In this document: positions 8,177 to 16,701 of the stretch, piece by piece
Layout of the letters: every line of letters starts with the position of its first letter
How positions within the stretch are numbered: the stretch's first letter is position 1
Source: an uncultured Bacteriovoracaceae bacterium
GTDB taxonomy: Bacteria; Bdellovibrionota; Bacteriovoracia; Bacteriovoracales; Bacteriovoracaceae
Direction: 5' to 3'
DNA: 64,000 bases
NCBI GenBank assembly: GCA_937931205.1
Contig: CALHBF010000018.1
Location: 1 to 64,000 of the forward strand
Program-made: the position numbers and the translations under genes
Notes under the pieces: model-generated
The model's input: the letters and a program-made list of their open reading frames with translations, nothing else
What the model was told of the DNA's origin: nothing
Database searches by the model: none

Positions 8177-8480
8177 GTTATCCTTCAGTTGCTTCAAAAT
8201 TTAAGAAAAATTGAGTCAGTATTTGTTTCATATCTAACGGATCTCTGCGGGGTAAAATCCCTGATTCTTTTAGGCATTTCTCCATAATGATCACCATTTA
8301 CATTTCTTAAATTGAAAAAAATGACGGCATTAAGTTTTTGAAATCCCAGTCAAATTTGAAGAAAAACCTTTACTCGACTGCCAGTGCGGGTTGCTTGTTA
8401 ATTTTGAATGTTGAAAGATAACTCATTAAGCAAAACGCAAGTTCACTAGGACTGTGAGCGAGTATTCCAGGAGGGAATTA
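8177..8480. other. 304-bp intergenic region
   Basis: No open frame of interest, strong hairpin or repeat is seen. AGGAGGG at 8469-8475 is the ribosome binding site of the next gene. Confidence 0.5.
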
Positions 8481-9227
8481 ATGAATAAGTTATCTATTTT
8501 GCTTACGACTACGATGTTGTTAAGTTTTATTTCATGCGGGAATTCCAAATCAAACAATAGTGATGAATCACATACCCCAGCTAATGGTTCGACTATTAAG
8601 GATTCGATATCTAGTTCAGAGATTAAAACTGAAGATGATGACTCTGTTAATGGAGCTGTTACGCCGGAAAATGATTTGCAGGAAGAGACTGCTACTACTA
8701 TTTCATCAACGTCGAAACTTCCGGCCTTGGCGCTCAGTTTTAAGACGAATATCACTATGATGAATCTAACAGCTGCCCAAAAAACGAAATACAATAAAGC
8801 AATTGCCATGGTTAAAAAAGTTGTTGCAACTGAGGCCTTTAGAAAAAAAGTTCTTGCCCATACCTATGCGGGTAAAACTCAGTTCGCCAATAATAATGGC
8901 AAGACAAATTCGCAGATTTATCAATCAATTCTTGATGCGGCCGAATCTTTAAAACCTCTCAAAAATAACACGATGGATTTAGGGGTGAAAATGTATTATG
9001 CGGCCAATAGTGTTGTTGGATACACTTCAACCTCTATCACTTACATCAATGTGAATACCAAGTTTTTTAATAGTTATGCTACAAACCAAGTCGCTGGTAA
9101 CTTGTTCCACGAATGGCTACATAAAATAGGCTATTCACACGACTCATATTCAACCACTAGAAGACCATACTCTGTTCCGTATGCTATCGGATATATGGTG
9201 AGAGATATTGGTAAGAGTTTTCTTTAA
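8481..9227 (+). CDS. Lipoprotein with metzincin-like zinc-protease motif
   Basis: This 248-residue protein starts MNKLSILLTTTML and has a lipobox-like FISCG, so it is probably lipidated. I placed the start at 8481 because AGGAGGG lies 6 bases upstream and the lipoprotein signal then begins correctly; an in-frame GTG at 8454 is less likely. After a Ser/Asp/Glu-rich linker (about 20-75) comes a helical domain. Near the C-terminus is HEWLHKIGYSHD, an HExxHxxGxxH zinc-binding pattern like that of metzincin peptidases. It could be a surface-attached protease. A 27-base gap separates it from the small Cys-rich exported gene downstream. Confidence 0.7.
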   Translation: MNKLSILLTTTMLLSFISCGNSKSNNSDESHTPANGSTIKDSISSSEIKTEDDDSVNGAVTPENDLQEETATTISSTSKLPALALSFKTNITMMNLTAAQKTKYNKAIAMVKKVVATEAFRKKVLAHTYAGKTQFANNNGKTNSQIYQSILDAAESLKPLKNNTMDLGVKMYYAANSVVGYTSTSITYINVNTKFFNSYATNQVAGNLFHEWLHKIGYSHDSYSTTRRPYSVPYAIGYMVRDIGKSFL

Positions 9228-9253
9228 CATTTGACGAGATTCCAGGGGGAGTT

Positions 9254-9523
9254 ATGAAACATTTATTACTTATGGCCAGTTTGTTTTTCATCTTTAATGT
9301 ATATGCTGAAACAGTTGATAACGAAGAAGGAAGAAAATATGTACCACCAACTGATAGTGAGATAAGCGCCAATCGATCTTGCTTTCAAGAACTGGAGCGA
9401 CAGGGATGCAGAAGCCTAGAGGAAGATCCTGAACAGTTTCGATCTTGTCTTAGTAATACCCATCTAGTTTTGGATGAACACTGTAAAAAAATGATGCTTG
9501 AGTTGTACGGAACGAAAGAATAG
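9254..9523 (+). CDS. Small exported Cys-containing protein
   Basis: This 89-residue protein has a signal peptide (MKHLLLMASLFFIFNVYA). The mature part has four cysteines in a C-x8-C-x14-C-x11-C-like arrangement, with helical charged segments between them, suggesting two disulfides. A strong Shine-Dalgarno (AGGGGGAG) lies 3-9 bases before the ATG. It probably forms an operon with the zinc-protease lipoprotein upstream and ends at a bidirectional terminator. Its function is unknown; partner or inhibitor of the neighbour is a guess. Confidence 0.6.
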   Translation: MKHLLLMASLFFIFNVYAETVDNEEGRKYVPPTDSEISANRSCFQELERQGCRSLEEDPEQFRSCLSNTHLVLDEHCKKMMLELYGTKE

Positions 9524-9526
9524 TTT

Positions 9527-9560
9527 TTAGGTGTAGAAGACAGGACTCTTCTACACCTAA
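9527..9560. terminator. Bidirectional terminator
   Basis: TTAGGTGTAGAAGA (9527-9540) and TCTTCTACACCTAA (9547-9560) form a perfect 14-bp stem around CAGGAC, between convergent genes ending at 9523 and 9565. Confidence 0.85.
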
Positions 9561-9564
9561 TGTC

Positions 9565-10137
9565 TTAATCCTGAATTCGTGCACTAAGAGTATAGGGCTG
9601 TCTCACCTCACTATAACAAAGCTCCACCGGTATAGTCGTATCTGCCCAAGTATGGACTAAGTACTCTTTCTCAGCTTCAAGTAAAATGCCCTTAAACTGT
9701 TTTCTGGCGAGTGTTAGAGACGGTGCTTTATGTCCTGCTGGTAACAGTTCAGGGAATAGAATGAGAGATTCTGCAATTTCATTTAAGGTTAGAGTTTGAG
9801 CTTGAGCAAGTCGAACTCTCAACTCTTCAGATTTTGCAATTTTTAGTTTGATCTTGGTAAGTCTCTCATTAAAAACATTATTTTTGCGATTGTTTGCTCT
9901 TGTCTTGGCGGCCTGTCTTTCCTTCGCCTCATACTCTTTTTGCTCACGCTTACCTTCTGGAGATTCGCAGTAGGCGATATATTCTGCTTTTTCTTCTTCA
10001 GAAAGACCTTCGAGGTAGGCTTCTAGCTTCTTAGGTGAATATCTATATCTTAAGTTTGCATAGATTGATTCAGTAGGAGTGAAGTCTAGGTTGCTGGCGG
10101 CAACGAGGTCGCTGAGGTTTCTTTTCTCTGTCTTCAT
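9565..10137 (-). CDS. Charged helical protein of unknown function
   Basis: This 190-residue protein has no signal peptide. Residues about 35-125 are dominated by Glu, Lys, Arg and Ala (KREQKEYEAKERQAAKTR) and are likely long helices or a coiled coil. The C-terminal 70 residues look globular (LVHTWADTTIPVELCYSEV). A good Shine-Dalgarno (AAAAGGAT) precedes the ATG. I do not recognise a family. It stands alone between two terminators. Confidence 0.6.
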   Translation of the reverse strand: MKTEKRNLSDLVAASNLDFTPTESIYANLRYRYSPKKLEAYLEGLSEEEKAEYIAYCESPEGKREQKEYEAKERQAAKTRANNRKNNVFNERLTKIKLKIAKSEELRVRLAQAQTLTLNEIAESLILFPELLPAGHKAPSLTLARKQFKGILLEAEKEYLVHTWADTTIPVELCYSEVRQPYTLSARIQD

Positions 10138-10248
10138 CGGGATCCTTTTTACAGGAATAATAATACAGGTATTAAGAATGAAAAGTCATAGATGAAATGG
10201 TTTTTTTGAGATTTTATTTAAAAATATGGCCATCAACTAGAAAAACTC

Positions 10249-10270
10249 AACGCGTGGATATCCACGCGTT
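10249..10270 (-). terminator. Terminator of the desaturase gene
   Basis: AACGCGTGGA-TA-TCCACGCGTT is a perfect 10-bp palindrome located 22 bases after the desaturase stop. On the minus strand it is followed by GAGTTTTT. Confidence 0.8.
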
Positions 10271-10292
10271 TTCAATAGGTCGCTGAAAAGTT

Positions 10293-11390
10293 CTAGAGAG
10301 TCGAAAAAGTTTCGTTAGTCTTGGGATGAATAAGCTCGTTTGAATTCTTATAAATTCTCGGTGTCTGATAAAGATATTTGAGCGCCTTCCACTTTGGCAT
10401 ATGCTTATATTTAGTCGGATAGTGCTCTTTTAAAAGTGCATGAATCTTTTTTGAATGAGCGCATGAGACTCTTGGAAAGAGATGGTGCTCAACATGATAA
10501 CCAAAATTTAAATGAAACATTTCTTGCAGAGGATTTGTTGTCACTGTCAGCGAGTTCTCAAGAGGGTCATTTATTTTTGTTAGAGGCGAAATATTGTGAT
10601 TCGTTGAGATGTAGCTCAAAATCGAATAGTTCTGTACTAAGAATGGAATAAGAACTAGCCAAAGAAAGTTCTGGGCCCCTACGAAATACACATAGCTTCC
10701 AAGTGCAGCAAGAATAAAGATAAATTCTTTTGTTACTCTGGAGTGATCCATCTTGTCCCACATCTTGCTCTTAAAACGCATGTAAACAGTGTTGATGATT
10801 GACTGAAATGAGAACCAGTAGAAGAAGTATAAATAGCTGATAGGGTTTTTAGATCCTGGAGATAGATCAAAAACAAAGCGCATGTACTTACTTCGCTTGT
10901 ATACAGATAAGGTCGGGAAAGCATCTGGATCTTTATAGATCAACTGAGTGTTTCCATGGTGTAGAGTATTGTGCCAAAAGCGCCAGTATGTTGGAGAAAC
11001 AAAAAATGGTGCCAAGGCAATCATTCCAATCATATCTTGTAAAAAACGAGATTTAACAATTGAGCCATGAAGAGTTTCGTGAGCAAAAAATCCAAGAGCA
11101 GTATTTAGCTGCCCAATGGCAAATGCTATAATGAGTTTCACATACCAAGCAGGGTCTAACGTCATCACAATGGCGATTAATGAAATATTGATCGTTAGAA
11201 ATGTGAAGAAATAGCCAAGTCGAGCTGGATTTCTAAGGAAGACTTCCTCGGGGAGAAATTTCTTAAGTTCTTGCTGATAAAAAGAAAGAGTTTTTAGGTT
11301 TGATTCAGGTTTATTTTCTGATTTTGTGACTTCTTGTTCTTCTAAATTGGGAACAAGATTTTTCGATTCAGATACAGTATCTAAGTTCAA
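10293..11390 (-). CDS. Membrane fatty acid desaturase
   Basis: This 365-residue integral membrane di-iron enzyme has the three His boxes of the family: HETLHG, HNTLHHG (HxxHH type) and HVEHHLFP. Hydrophobic segments lie between them, including a pair near residues 55-95 and several around 190-260. It introduces a double bond into acyl chains, probably membrane lipids, using reduced ferredoxin, flavodoxin or cytochrome b5-like donors. The N-terminal 35 residues are polar and Glu-rich. Regiospecificity cannot be read from sequence. A perfect palindrome (11499-11514) lies about 110 bases upstream and may be an operator. The gene ends at the hairpin at 10249-10270. Confidence 0.9.
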   Translation of the reverse strand: MNLDTVSESKNLVPNLEEQEVTKSENKPESNLKTLSFYQQELKKFLPEEVFLRNPARLGYFFTFLTINISLIAIVMTLDPAWYVKLIIAFAIGQLNTALGFFAHETLHGSIVKSRFLQDMIGMIALAPFFVSPTYWRFWHNTLHHGNTQLIYKDPDAFPTLSVYKRSKYMRFVFDLSPGSKNPISYLYFFYWFSFQSIINTVYMRFKSKMWDKMDHSRVTKEFIFILAALGSYVYFVGAQNFLWLVLIPFLVQNYSILSYISTNHNISPLTKINDPLENSLTVTTNPLQEMFHLNFGYHVEHHLFPRVSCAHSKKIHALLKEHYPTKYKHMPKWKALKYLYQTPRIYKNSNELIHPKTNETFSTL

Positions 11391-11498
11391 GTAGAATCCT
11401 CGTTAGAGTTGTTGCAGCGGGCCAGAAAGGCTTTTTTATTCTTTTTCTAGTCCAAGCTTCATATTTTGGGATTCTGCTCTTAAGGGATCAAAAAGGAT

Positions 11499-11514
11499 AG
11501 ACAAAATTTTGTCT
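11499..11514. promoter_or_regulatory. 16-bp perfect palindrome upstream of desaturase
   Basis: AGACAAAATTTTGTCT is self-complementary and lies in the divergent region between the desaturase (minus) and the cupin-like gene (plus). It is followed by a further half-site GTCTAA. It could be the operator of a fatty-acid-responsive regulator; no regulator gene is adjacent. Confidence 0.4.
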
Positions 11515-11621
11515 GTCTAAAAAAAATCAAAGTAGATTGTTGAAATGATTAAAACCGAGAATTACGGTTTTAAGATATGATTAACATGAAAGTAGTTATT
11601 TTCATCAAAATCTTGGAGTCT

Positions 11622-11634
11622 TATAATAGAGAGA
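11622..11634 (+). promoter_or_regulatory. Leaderless promoter -10 box
   Basis: A perfect TATAAT (11622-11627) sits 6 bases before the ATG at 11634, with TTTTCA about 17 bases further upstream as a weak -35. Transcription would start at or next to the start codon. Confidence 0.5.
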
Positions 11635-12467
11635 TGAACAAACTAATCGATCTCTCCTGTGACCTCGTCAAGCGTGGTGACGAATTCATATCTACCCACG
11701 GGCCATTGAAGTTCTTTAATACGGCTTCAGCTCTTTTAGCAGAGGCCAAACTCCATGAAGCCTTTCAACTAGAAGACTTAATCAAGGCCAGCTTCTCAGA
11801 CAATTTTAATCAAAATCAAAACTACGGCTCTTTCCAGTTTAGCGACTTGCCAGTGACCATTGCTATGGGGGAGCACTGTTTTCTTGATTTGTATTTTTGG
11901 CGTCGACGCCCCACCACTATTCATAATCATCACTTCACTGGTGCCTTTCAGTGTCTTGAAGGTATTAATGTCGATTTAGAGTTTGAATACGTTAAAGAAA
12001 AGAGTCTGGGTCTCTATCATGATCTAGGGCAATTGAGGCTTCGTCATTCTCGCACATTGGTTAAAGGGGATATTGCTCCAATTGATCTTCTAGATAAGTT
12101 TATTCACCAAAACCATCATCAAGCAGAACTCACGATCAATGCTTGTTTTAGAACCCCTGATATCGGAGAAATAAATCTTTCTAATTACACCTATTCGGGC
12201 CTTCGCAATGAACAGCATCCTTACGTTTTGGATCGAATCAGTCGTTTATTGAGTTTCATTAATGTCGGAGATTTTGATGTTAAGTCTTTAAATCTGACCT
12301 CGGATGATGCGATCAATTTTTTGATACGCACTTATAAGTTAGATTCTAAAAATAAGAAGATGTTGGAAGTTCGCAGTTATATGAAAAGCTTAGTTGAGCA
12401 GGATATTGATCACCTGCTCGATGCGCATGAACAGAAAATGCATGAGCTTGAGGAGCAGTATTATTAA
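11634..12467 (+). CDS. Cupin-like protein of unknown function
   Basis: This 277-residue soluble protein has no signal peptide. The middle carries a metal-cupin-like stretch (TTIHNHHFTGAFQCLEG) in a beta-rich region, and further His pairs occur at IHQNHHQAEL. The C-terminal third is helical and ends with a Glu/His-rich coil. The frame is open back to ATG codons at 11577 and 11586, but neither has a Shine-Dalgarno. I chose 11634 because a perfect -10 box lies 6 bases before it. Cysteine-dioxygenase-like or sensor functions are possible but unproven. Confidence 0.6.
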   Translation: MNKLIDLSCDLVKRGDEFISTHGPLKFFNTASALLAEAKLHEAFQLEDLIKASFSDNFNQNQNYGSFQFSDLPVTIAMGEHCFLDLYFWRRRPTTIHNHHFTGAFQCLEGINVDLEFEYVKEKSLGLYHDLGQLRLRHSRTLVKGDIAPIDLLDKFIHQNHHQAELTINACFRTPDIGEINLSNYTYSGLRNEQHPYVLDRISRLLSFINVGDFDVKSLNLTSDDAINFLIRTYKLDSKNKKMLEVRSYMKSLVEQDIDHLLDAHEQKMHELEEQYY

Positions 12468-12509
12468 GAAGGACGATAGCCATTACAGCTACCGCCTCAT
12501 TGAATTTGA

Positions 12510-12974
12510 TTATCTAACTTCACGACAATTAAGACTGAATCCTGAAACATTTCCTTCTTTCTTAGCGGCCTTCGTTGGAAGGTCTAAGGTAAAGTATGTT
12601 GAACGGCTGTTTTCAGCAGTCGTTGTCTGGAAACGAGTTTCATTGCCGTCTACCAGTGAAGTCATTTTTGCTGTTGTATATGAAGGGCTAACCCAAACTT
12701 CGATAACAACTTCTTTATTGTAAGCTCTTTTGTGGCCATAAAACTCAGGTCCATTAGAGTCTGTTTCAAAAGTCACTTCAAGAGATTTAGAACCAACAGG
12801 TCTTAACTCATAACCATAAACTTCTTCACGTCTACAGTTCTCAGCATGTCTTTCCACACAATGAGTAAGGGGAGTATTACGCAGAGTTTGTTTCGTTACT
12901 TCGCAGTGAAGTTGGGCTTGAGCAAAAGCAAAACTTGGTAAAAGTGCTAACATTGAAATAATTGTTTTTTTCAT
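12510..12974 (-). CDS. Exported protein of unknown function
   Basis: This 154-residue protein has a clear signal peptide (MKKTIISMLALLPSFAFAQA). The mature part is beta-rich with cysteines near the N-terminus (LHCEV, THCVER, ENCRRE) and one near the end (LNCREV), giving possible disulfides. A strong Shine-Dalgarno (CAGGAGGC) precedes the ATG. No family is recognised. The next exported gene (13056-13556) lies in the same orientation but 80 bases away, so they may or may not share a transcript. Confidence 0.6.
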   Translation of the reverse strand: MKKTIISMLALLPSFAFAQAQLHCEVTKQTLRNTPLTHCVERHAENCRREEVYGYELRPVGSKSLEVTFETDSNGPEFYGHKRAYNKEVVIEVWVSPSYTTAKMTSLVDGNETRFQTTTAENSRSTYFTLDLPTKAAKKEGNVSGFSLNCREVR

Positions 12975-13055
12975 ACTGCCTCCTGATTATTAATGGCACC
13001 TGTTTACTAAAATTAGGGGGCAGATGAAAGTTAAAGTTCTGTTAAGGAGAGTGGA

Positions 13056-13556
13056 TTATCTTCCGCTAAACCAAATCCATTTTATTCGAGAAGGGGTCTG
13101 AATCGTTTTGTTAATCACTAGGTTTCGGGCAATAGTGAAGCGGAAATTCCCTCTCACATAATTTCGACCTTTGCCGTATTGGTATTCAAGTCCACTCTTT
13201 GTTGAACTGATTACAGTAGCTTGATTGCCATCAACATAGAGACAGCGGTCTAAAGGATTATATCTCCAGATTTCATTTTCAAGTTCTTGGCATTGGTCAC
13301 CGGGATTTGGGCCACAAGAAACACCTGTAATCGTGATGACATTTCCTGATCTTCTGAATGTGTGCTCTCCACGAAGTGGCTCAACAACAGGAGAAGTGTC
13401 ACCGGTCATGGTAATTTCTACACGCCTTCCTGCAAAATCTCTTTCGGCCGCGAGACGATTGAAAAAGAAACGCAAGTTTGCTGAATTGTCAGGGCAAATT
13501 GCTAAGGCCGAGCTTGAAAAAAATGCTGCGAGTAAAAAACTAATAGTTAATTTCAT
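13056..13556 (-). CDS. Exported protein of unknown function
   Basis: This 166-residue protein has a signal peptide (MKLTISFLLAAFFSSSALA). The mature part is compact and beta-rich with Cys pairs (ICPDN, SCGPNPGDQC, DRCLY) that probably form disulfides. The pattern VVEPLRGEHTFRRSGNVITITG suggests small repeated strands. No family is recognised. It probably acts in the periplasm or outside the cell. Confidence 0.6.
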   Translation of the reverse strand: MKLTISFLLAAFFSSSALAICPDNSANLRFFFNRLAAERDFAGRRVEITMTGDTSPVVEPLRGEHTFRRSGNVITITGVSCGPNPGDQCQELENEIWRYNPLDRCLYVDGNQATVISSTKSGLEYQYGKGRNYVRGNFRFTIARNLVINKTIQTPSRIKWIWFSGR

Positions 13557-13667
13557 AAAGCCTCCGTTTGCTCGATCGTGATTTGTTAAAATGCTTTATT
13601 CAATGGGCATAGCATTTGACATAGGGCCTTACGCAGAAAGAAAATAGTTAAAAGAATTTTTGACGGG

Positions 13668-14204
13668 ATGAGCTTTAGAAAAATGACAAACTTGATGCCT
13701 AAGTACCTTTCAAATACTCTCTCCCTATATGATAAATGCGGACTAAAATACTCGAGCCTTGAAGCGGAATCAGAGAGTGCCGAATATGCCGCATATAACT
13801 TTGTATTAGATGGCCTGGCCGTAAAGTTTCGAGCCGCTAAGATCACTCCTACCAAGACAGGACAATTTGTCACTTTGTGGAAGAGAGATGGCAATGGACC
13901 TATCAGGCCTCTTGATTCTACTGACCCTATAGATCTCGTCGTCATATCTGTTAGTAAAGAAAATCATTTTGGACAATTTGTTTTTCCTAAATCAGTTCTT
14001 ATTAAACACAAAGTTTTTTCTCATCAAGGCACTGAAGGCAAGAGGGCCATACGTGTTTATCCGTCATGGGATGAGACAACGAGTTCACAGGCGAAGAAAA
14101 CTCAAAAATGGCAATTAGAGTTCTTCCTGGAGATTTCGGATGATGGTCAGTTTGATCGAGATCGTATGAAGAAACTTTATTCTGCTCGTCTAGGGAGTCA
14201 GTGA
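13668..14204 (+). CDS. MepB-family protein
   Basis: This 178-residue soluble protein matches the MepB family known from the Staphylococcus aureus mepRAB locus. Diagnostic stretches are YAAYNFVLDGLAVKFRAAKITPTK (split here over two strands), GQFVTLWKR, GQFVFPKSVL, GKRAIRVYP and TQKWQLEFF. The biochemical function of MepB is not established; the efflux pump MepA is not nearby. Starts at 13668, 13683 or 13695 are all in frame and none has a strong Shine-Dalgarno. The 3' end overlaps the convergent patatin gene by 15 bases. Confidence 0.85.
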   Translation: MSFRKMTNLMPKYLSNTLSLYDKCGLKYSSLEAESESAEYAAYNFVLDGLAVKFRAAKITPTKTGQFVTLWKRDGNGPIRPLDSTDPIDLVVISVSKENHFGQFVFPKSVLIKHKVFSHQGTEGKRAIRVYPSWDETTSSQAKKTQKWQLEFFLEISDDGQFDRDRMKKLYSARLGSQ

Positions 14205-15083
14205 CTTTGGAATTCTCTCTTTATCATCTCTCTTGAAAATTCTTTGAATCTTCTCGGGGATTTTAACGGGAGTAATTTCTTTAATCATCTTCCACATTTT
14301 CATAAAACGATTTTGAAAATAGAGGCTTGAGACAGTTGGTATTTTTTGAAGACTTGCTTTATGTCCCTCAAGAACCAAGCGATCAAAGTCTCGGCTAGAA
14401 GTCCGTGAAAACTCGGTAAGGTCAATCGAGATAGCGGCATCAGCTTCTTTGAGCTGTTTTTTAGTTCTTACATCAATCGCGATATCCATCGCATTGGATA
14501 CTACATCAAGAATGCCATTGGGTTTTGTATAAGCTGTGTTTCCATTTAAGTTGACACCGATCAGAAGATTGGCGCCATGAAACTTTAGGCCTGAAAGGGG
14601 AACATTTTCTGTGAGACCTCCATCGACAAGAATCATATTGTTCATTTCCAGAGGAAGATAAAAGCCTGGCACGCAGGAGCTTGCCATAACGGCCCCAATA
14701 ACATCTCCATGTGAGAGGAGAACCCCTTCACCGGTAATAAGATCTGTGGCCTTAATGGTTAGTGGAGTCAATGCATTTTCGATTTGTGCGTTTGGAGGAA
14801 GAAGACGCTTGAGCATCTCCATCATTTCAGTATTTTCAAAAAGACCAAGTTTCCCAATTTTGATTGAAGCAAAAGGAGTTGGGTTTACTTGCTTCAACTC
14901 TCGTTTCATCGTTTCAAAATCAACGCCGAAGGCATACATGGTAGCAATGATCGCACCTGCACTTGTGCCGGAGATACAATGAATATCGAGACCGATACTC
15001 GTTAAATGCTCCAGCACTCCAATATGGGCAGCACCTCTAGCACCACCCCCACCAAGGGCAATTCCGATTTTGCGTCTAAACAT
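14190..15083 (-). CDS. Patatin-like phospholipase (RssA/NTE type)
   Basis: This 297-residue Ser-Asp dyad acyl hydrolase has the Gly-rich oxyanion loop GGGGARGAAHIG at about residues 10-21, the nucleophile elbow GTSAGA and the catalytic Asp in DGGLTENVP. There is no signal peptide, so it is cytosolic or membrane-associated, like RssA or YjjU. It would cleave acyl chains from phospholipids or lysophospholipids. Start at 15083 is supported by AAGGTGAG upstream. The gap to the transporter gene upstream (15101-15970) is 17 bases, so the two are probably co-transcribed. Confidence 0.88.
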   Translation of the reverse strand: MFRRKIGIALGGGGARGAAHIGVLEHLTSIGLDIHCISGTSAGAIIATMYAFGVDFETMKRELKQVNPTPFASIKIGKLGLFENTEMMEMLKRLLPPNAQIENALTPLTIKATDLITGEGVLLSHGDVIGAVMASSCVPGFYLPLEMNNMILVDGGLTENVPLSGLKFHGANLLIGVNLNGNTAYTKPNGILDVVSNAMDIAIDVRTKKQLKEADAAISIDLTEFSRTSSRDFDRLVLEGHKASLQKIPTVSSLYFQNRFMKMWKMIKEITPVKIPEKIQRIFKRDDKERIPKSLTP

Positions 15084-15100
15084 TTAGCTCACCTTAAAAA

Positions 15101-15970
15101 TTACAAAAATTTGATCAATATCAAAGAGACTGCAATCGCAATAAACCAAAGTATAACAGCAAACAGAATAGATTTGGCGCCCACTTCTTTTAATTTTTGA
15201 TAATTAAAACTTGAACCAATCAGAAACAAGGCCAGCGAAAAACCGTTCTTGGCGACAGAGCCAAGCATGGGACGAACAGGTGCCAGCGACGGAATAAAAC
15301 TAAAGATGAGAGACATCGAGATAAATCCCACAATAAACCAAGGAATACTTTGTTTCTGCGATCTATCTTTTGAAAGCATGAGAAAGAAATAGGTGACTGG
15401 AATAATCCACAGTGCGCGAATGAGTTTTAAAGTTGTGGCGGTTGTTAGTGCCTCTTCTCCATAAATGGCGGCAGCGGCGACTACAGAACTGGTATCGTGA
15501 ATGGCCAAGGCCGCAAACTGTCCAAATTCAAGCTGACTTAACCCAAGATAGTGACCTAATGGAGGGAAGATAAAGACAGCAACCGTATTAAGAAGAAAAA
15601 CAACAGAAATGGCGATCGTAATGTTGTTGGCATTGGCCTTTATCGCACTTGAAAGGGCCCCAATGGCACTCCCTCCACAAATGGCCGTTCCGCTGGTAAT
15701 GAGTTGTCCCACCTCACGATCAAGTTTAAACAATTTCATTCCTAAAAGACCTGAAGCAATAATGGTACTGATACTTAAGGCCGTCATAAGAATGTTCTTC
15801 ATTCCTTGATTTAAAACATCCTGAAAAAGCAGGGAAGAACCAAGTATGACAACACTCAATTGCAGAATGTGAGAACTCCATTTCTTTATTTTTGCCTGAA
15901 TGGGTCTTTCTTTAATAAAAAGAGAAAGGATGAGACCTATAATAAGAGCGAGCTGAGGTGATACGATCAT
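15101..15970 (-). CDS. YeiH-family membrane protein (putative sulfur oxyanion exporter)
   Basis: This 289-residue protein has about nine or ten hydrophobic segments. It belongs to the YeiH/UPF0324 family (Cons_hypoth698), which shows the conserved TSGTAICGGSAIGA and AIHDTSSVVAAA motifs present here. The family is annotated as putative sulfate exporter; direct evidence is thin. The context supports a sulfur role: it is divergent from an ArsR-rhodanese regulator, and a perfect palindrome (16002-16029) lies 32-59 bases upstream of its start. The length is slightly short of E. coli YeiH. Confidence 0.85.
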   Translation of the reverse strand: MIVSPQLALIIGLILSLFIKERPIQAKIKKWSSHILQLSVVILGSSLLFQDVLNQGMKNILMTALSISTIIASGLLGMKLFKLDREVGQLITSGTAICGGSAIGALSSAIKANANNITIAISVVFLLNTVAVFIFPPLGHYLGLSQLEFGQFAALAIHDTSSVVAAAAIYGEEALTTATTLKLIRALWIIPVTYFFLMLSKDRSQKQSIPWFIVGFISMSLIFSFIPSLAPVRPMLGSVAKNGFSLALFLIGSSFNYQKLKEVGAKSILFAVILWFIAIAVSLILIKFL

Positions 15971-16001
15971 TTTTAACTCTTTGAAATATTGGTAGTATTA
16001 A

Positions 16002-16029
16002 ATCTATTCAAGTATCAGCTTGAATAGAT
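16002..16029. promoter_or_regulatory. Operator-like palindrome between yeiH-like gene and ArsR-rhodanese gene
   Basis: ATCTATTCAAG-TATCAG-CTTGAATAGAT is a perfect 11-bp inverted repeat. Its core ATTCAA-N8-TTGAAT is shared with the palindrome upstream of the second ArsR-rhodanese gene (21329-21356), so both are probably sites for these ArsR-type regulators. Confidence 0.7.
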
Positions 16030-16050
16030 GTTGAGTCAAGGTAGATTCTT

Positions 16051-16065
16051 TGATACAACAGTTTC
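16051..16065 (+). promoter_or_regulatory. Extended -10, leaderless promoter of ArsR-rhodanese gene 1
   Basis: TGA-TACAAC (16051-16059) sits 6 bases before the ATG at 16066, and there is no Shine-Dalgarno. The same TGA-TACAAY-N6-ATG arrangement precedes the paralogue at 21312. Confidence 0.5.
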
Positions 16066-16701
16066 ATGAATATAGAACAAACCCGTGAAATGTTTTTTGA
16101 AGATTATGCCAAAGTGTTCAAGGTCTTGAGTTCTCCCATCAGGCTAAAACTCTTCAATTTCCTCTCATTTTCTCCTCGAACAGTGGAAGATTGTGCTCAG
16201 AAATTTAATCAATCGATTCAAAATATCAGTTTGCACCTCATGACACTTAGGAATGCAGGAATTCTTGAAGTGGATCAGGTTAAGAATTTTCGGTTTTACT
16301 CTTTGGCCAGCTCCGAATTAACTAAGCAGATTAGTAAGATGCTCTCTGTAACTAACGATAGAATCACACCTGTTGATTGGGAAACAACTGTTGACTTTAA
16401 GCAAATTGCTTTTGCAACAAAGAAAGGAAAGGTGACGCTGCTGGATTTGCGAGACTTCAATGAAAGGTCTTACTTGCCCGTTCCTCATTCATTACATTTT
16501 GAGGGAAGTCTAAAAAATATCGACAATTACCTTGATGAAAATTCATTGGGTGATAAGGAAATTATTCTCTTTTGTAAGGGGAAGATGTGTGAGCGCCTTG
16601 CTCACTTTGCTAATTATCTTAAGCCTCACTATAACGTCAAAACGCTTAGTCTCTCTTCTTTTGAACTAAAAGAATTGATAGCGCAATTTAAGGGGAATTG
16701 A
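16066..16701 (+). CDS. ArsR-type HTH plus rhodanese fusion regulator
   Basis: This 211-residue protein has two parts. Residues about 10-95 are a winged-helix ArsR domain (KVLSSPIRLKLFNFL, then recognition region QSIQNISLHLMTLRNAG). Residues about 115-205 are a rhodanese domain with LLDLRDFNE and the active loop CKGKMCERL, whose first Cys should carry a persulfide. Fusion of a repressor to a sulfur-carrier domain suggests it senses sulfane sulfur. A paralogue is at 20653-21312. The stop overlaps the next start (TGATG), so it is coupled to the SoxB-like gene. The adjacent palindrome suggests autoregulation and control of the divergent transporter. Confidence 0.88.
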   Translation: MNIEQTREMFFEDYAKVFKVLSSPIRLKLFNFLSFSPRTVEDCAQKFNQSIQNISLHLMTLRNAGILEVDQVKNFRFYSLASSELTKQISKMLSVTNDRITPVDWETTVDFKQIAFATKKGKVTLLDLRDFNERSYLPVPHSLHFEGSLKNIDNYLDENSLGDKEIILFCKGKMCERLAHFANYLKPHYNVKTLSLSSFELKELIAQFKGN

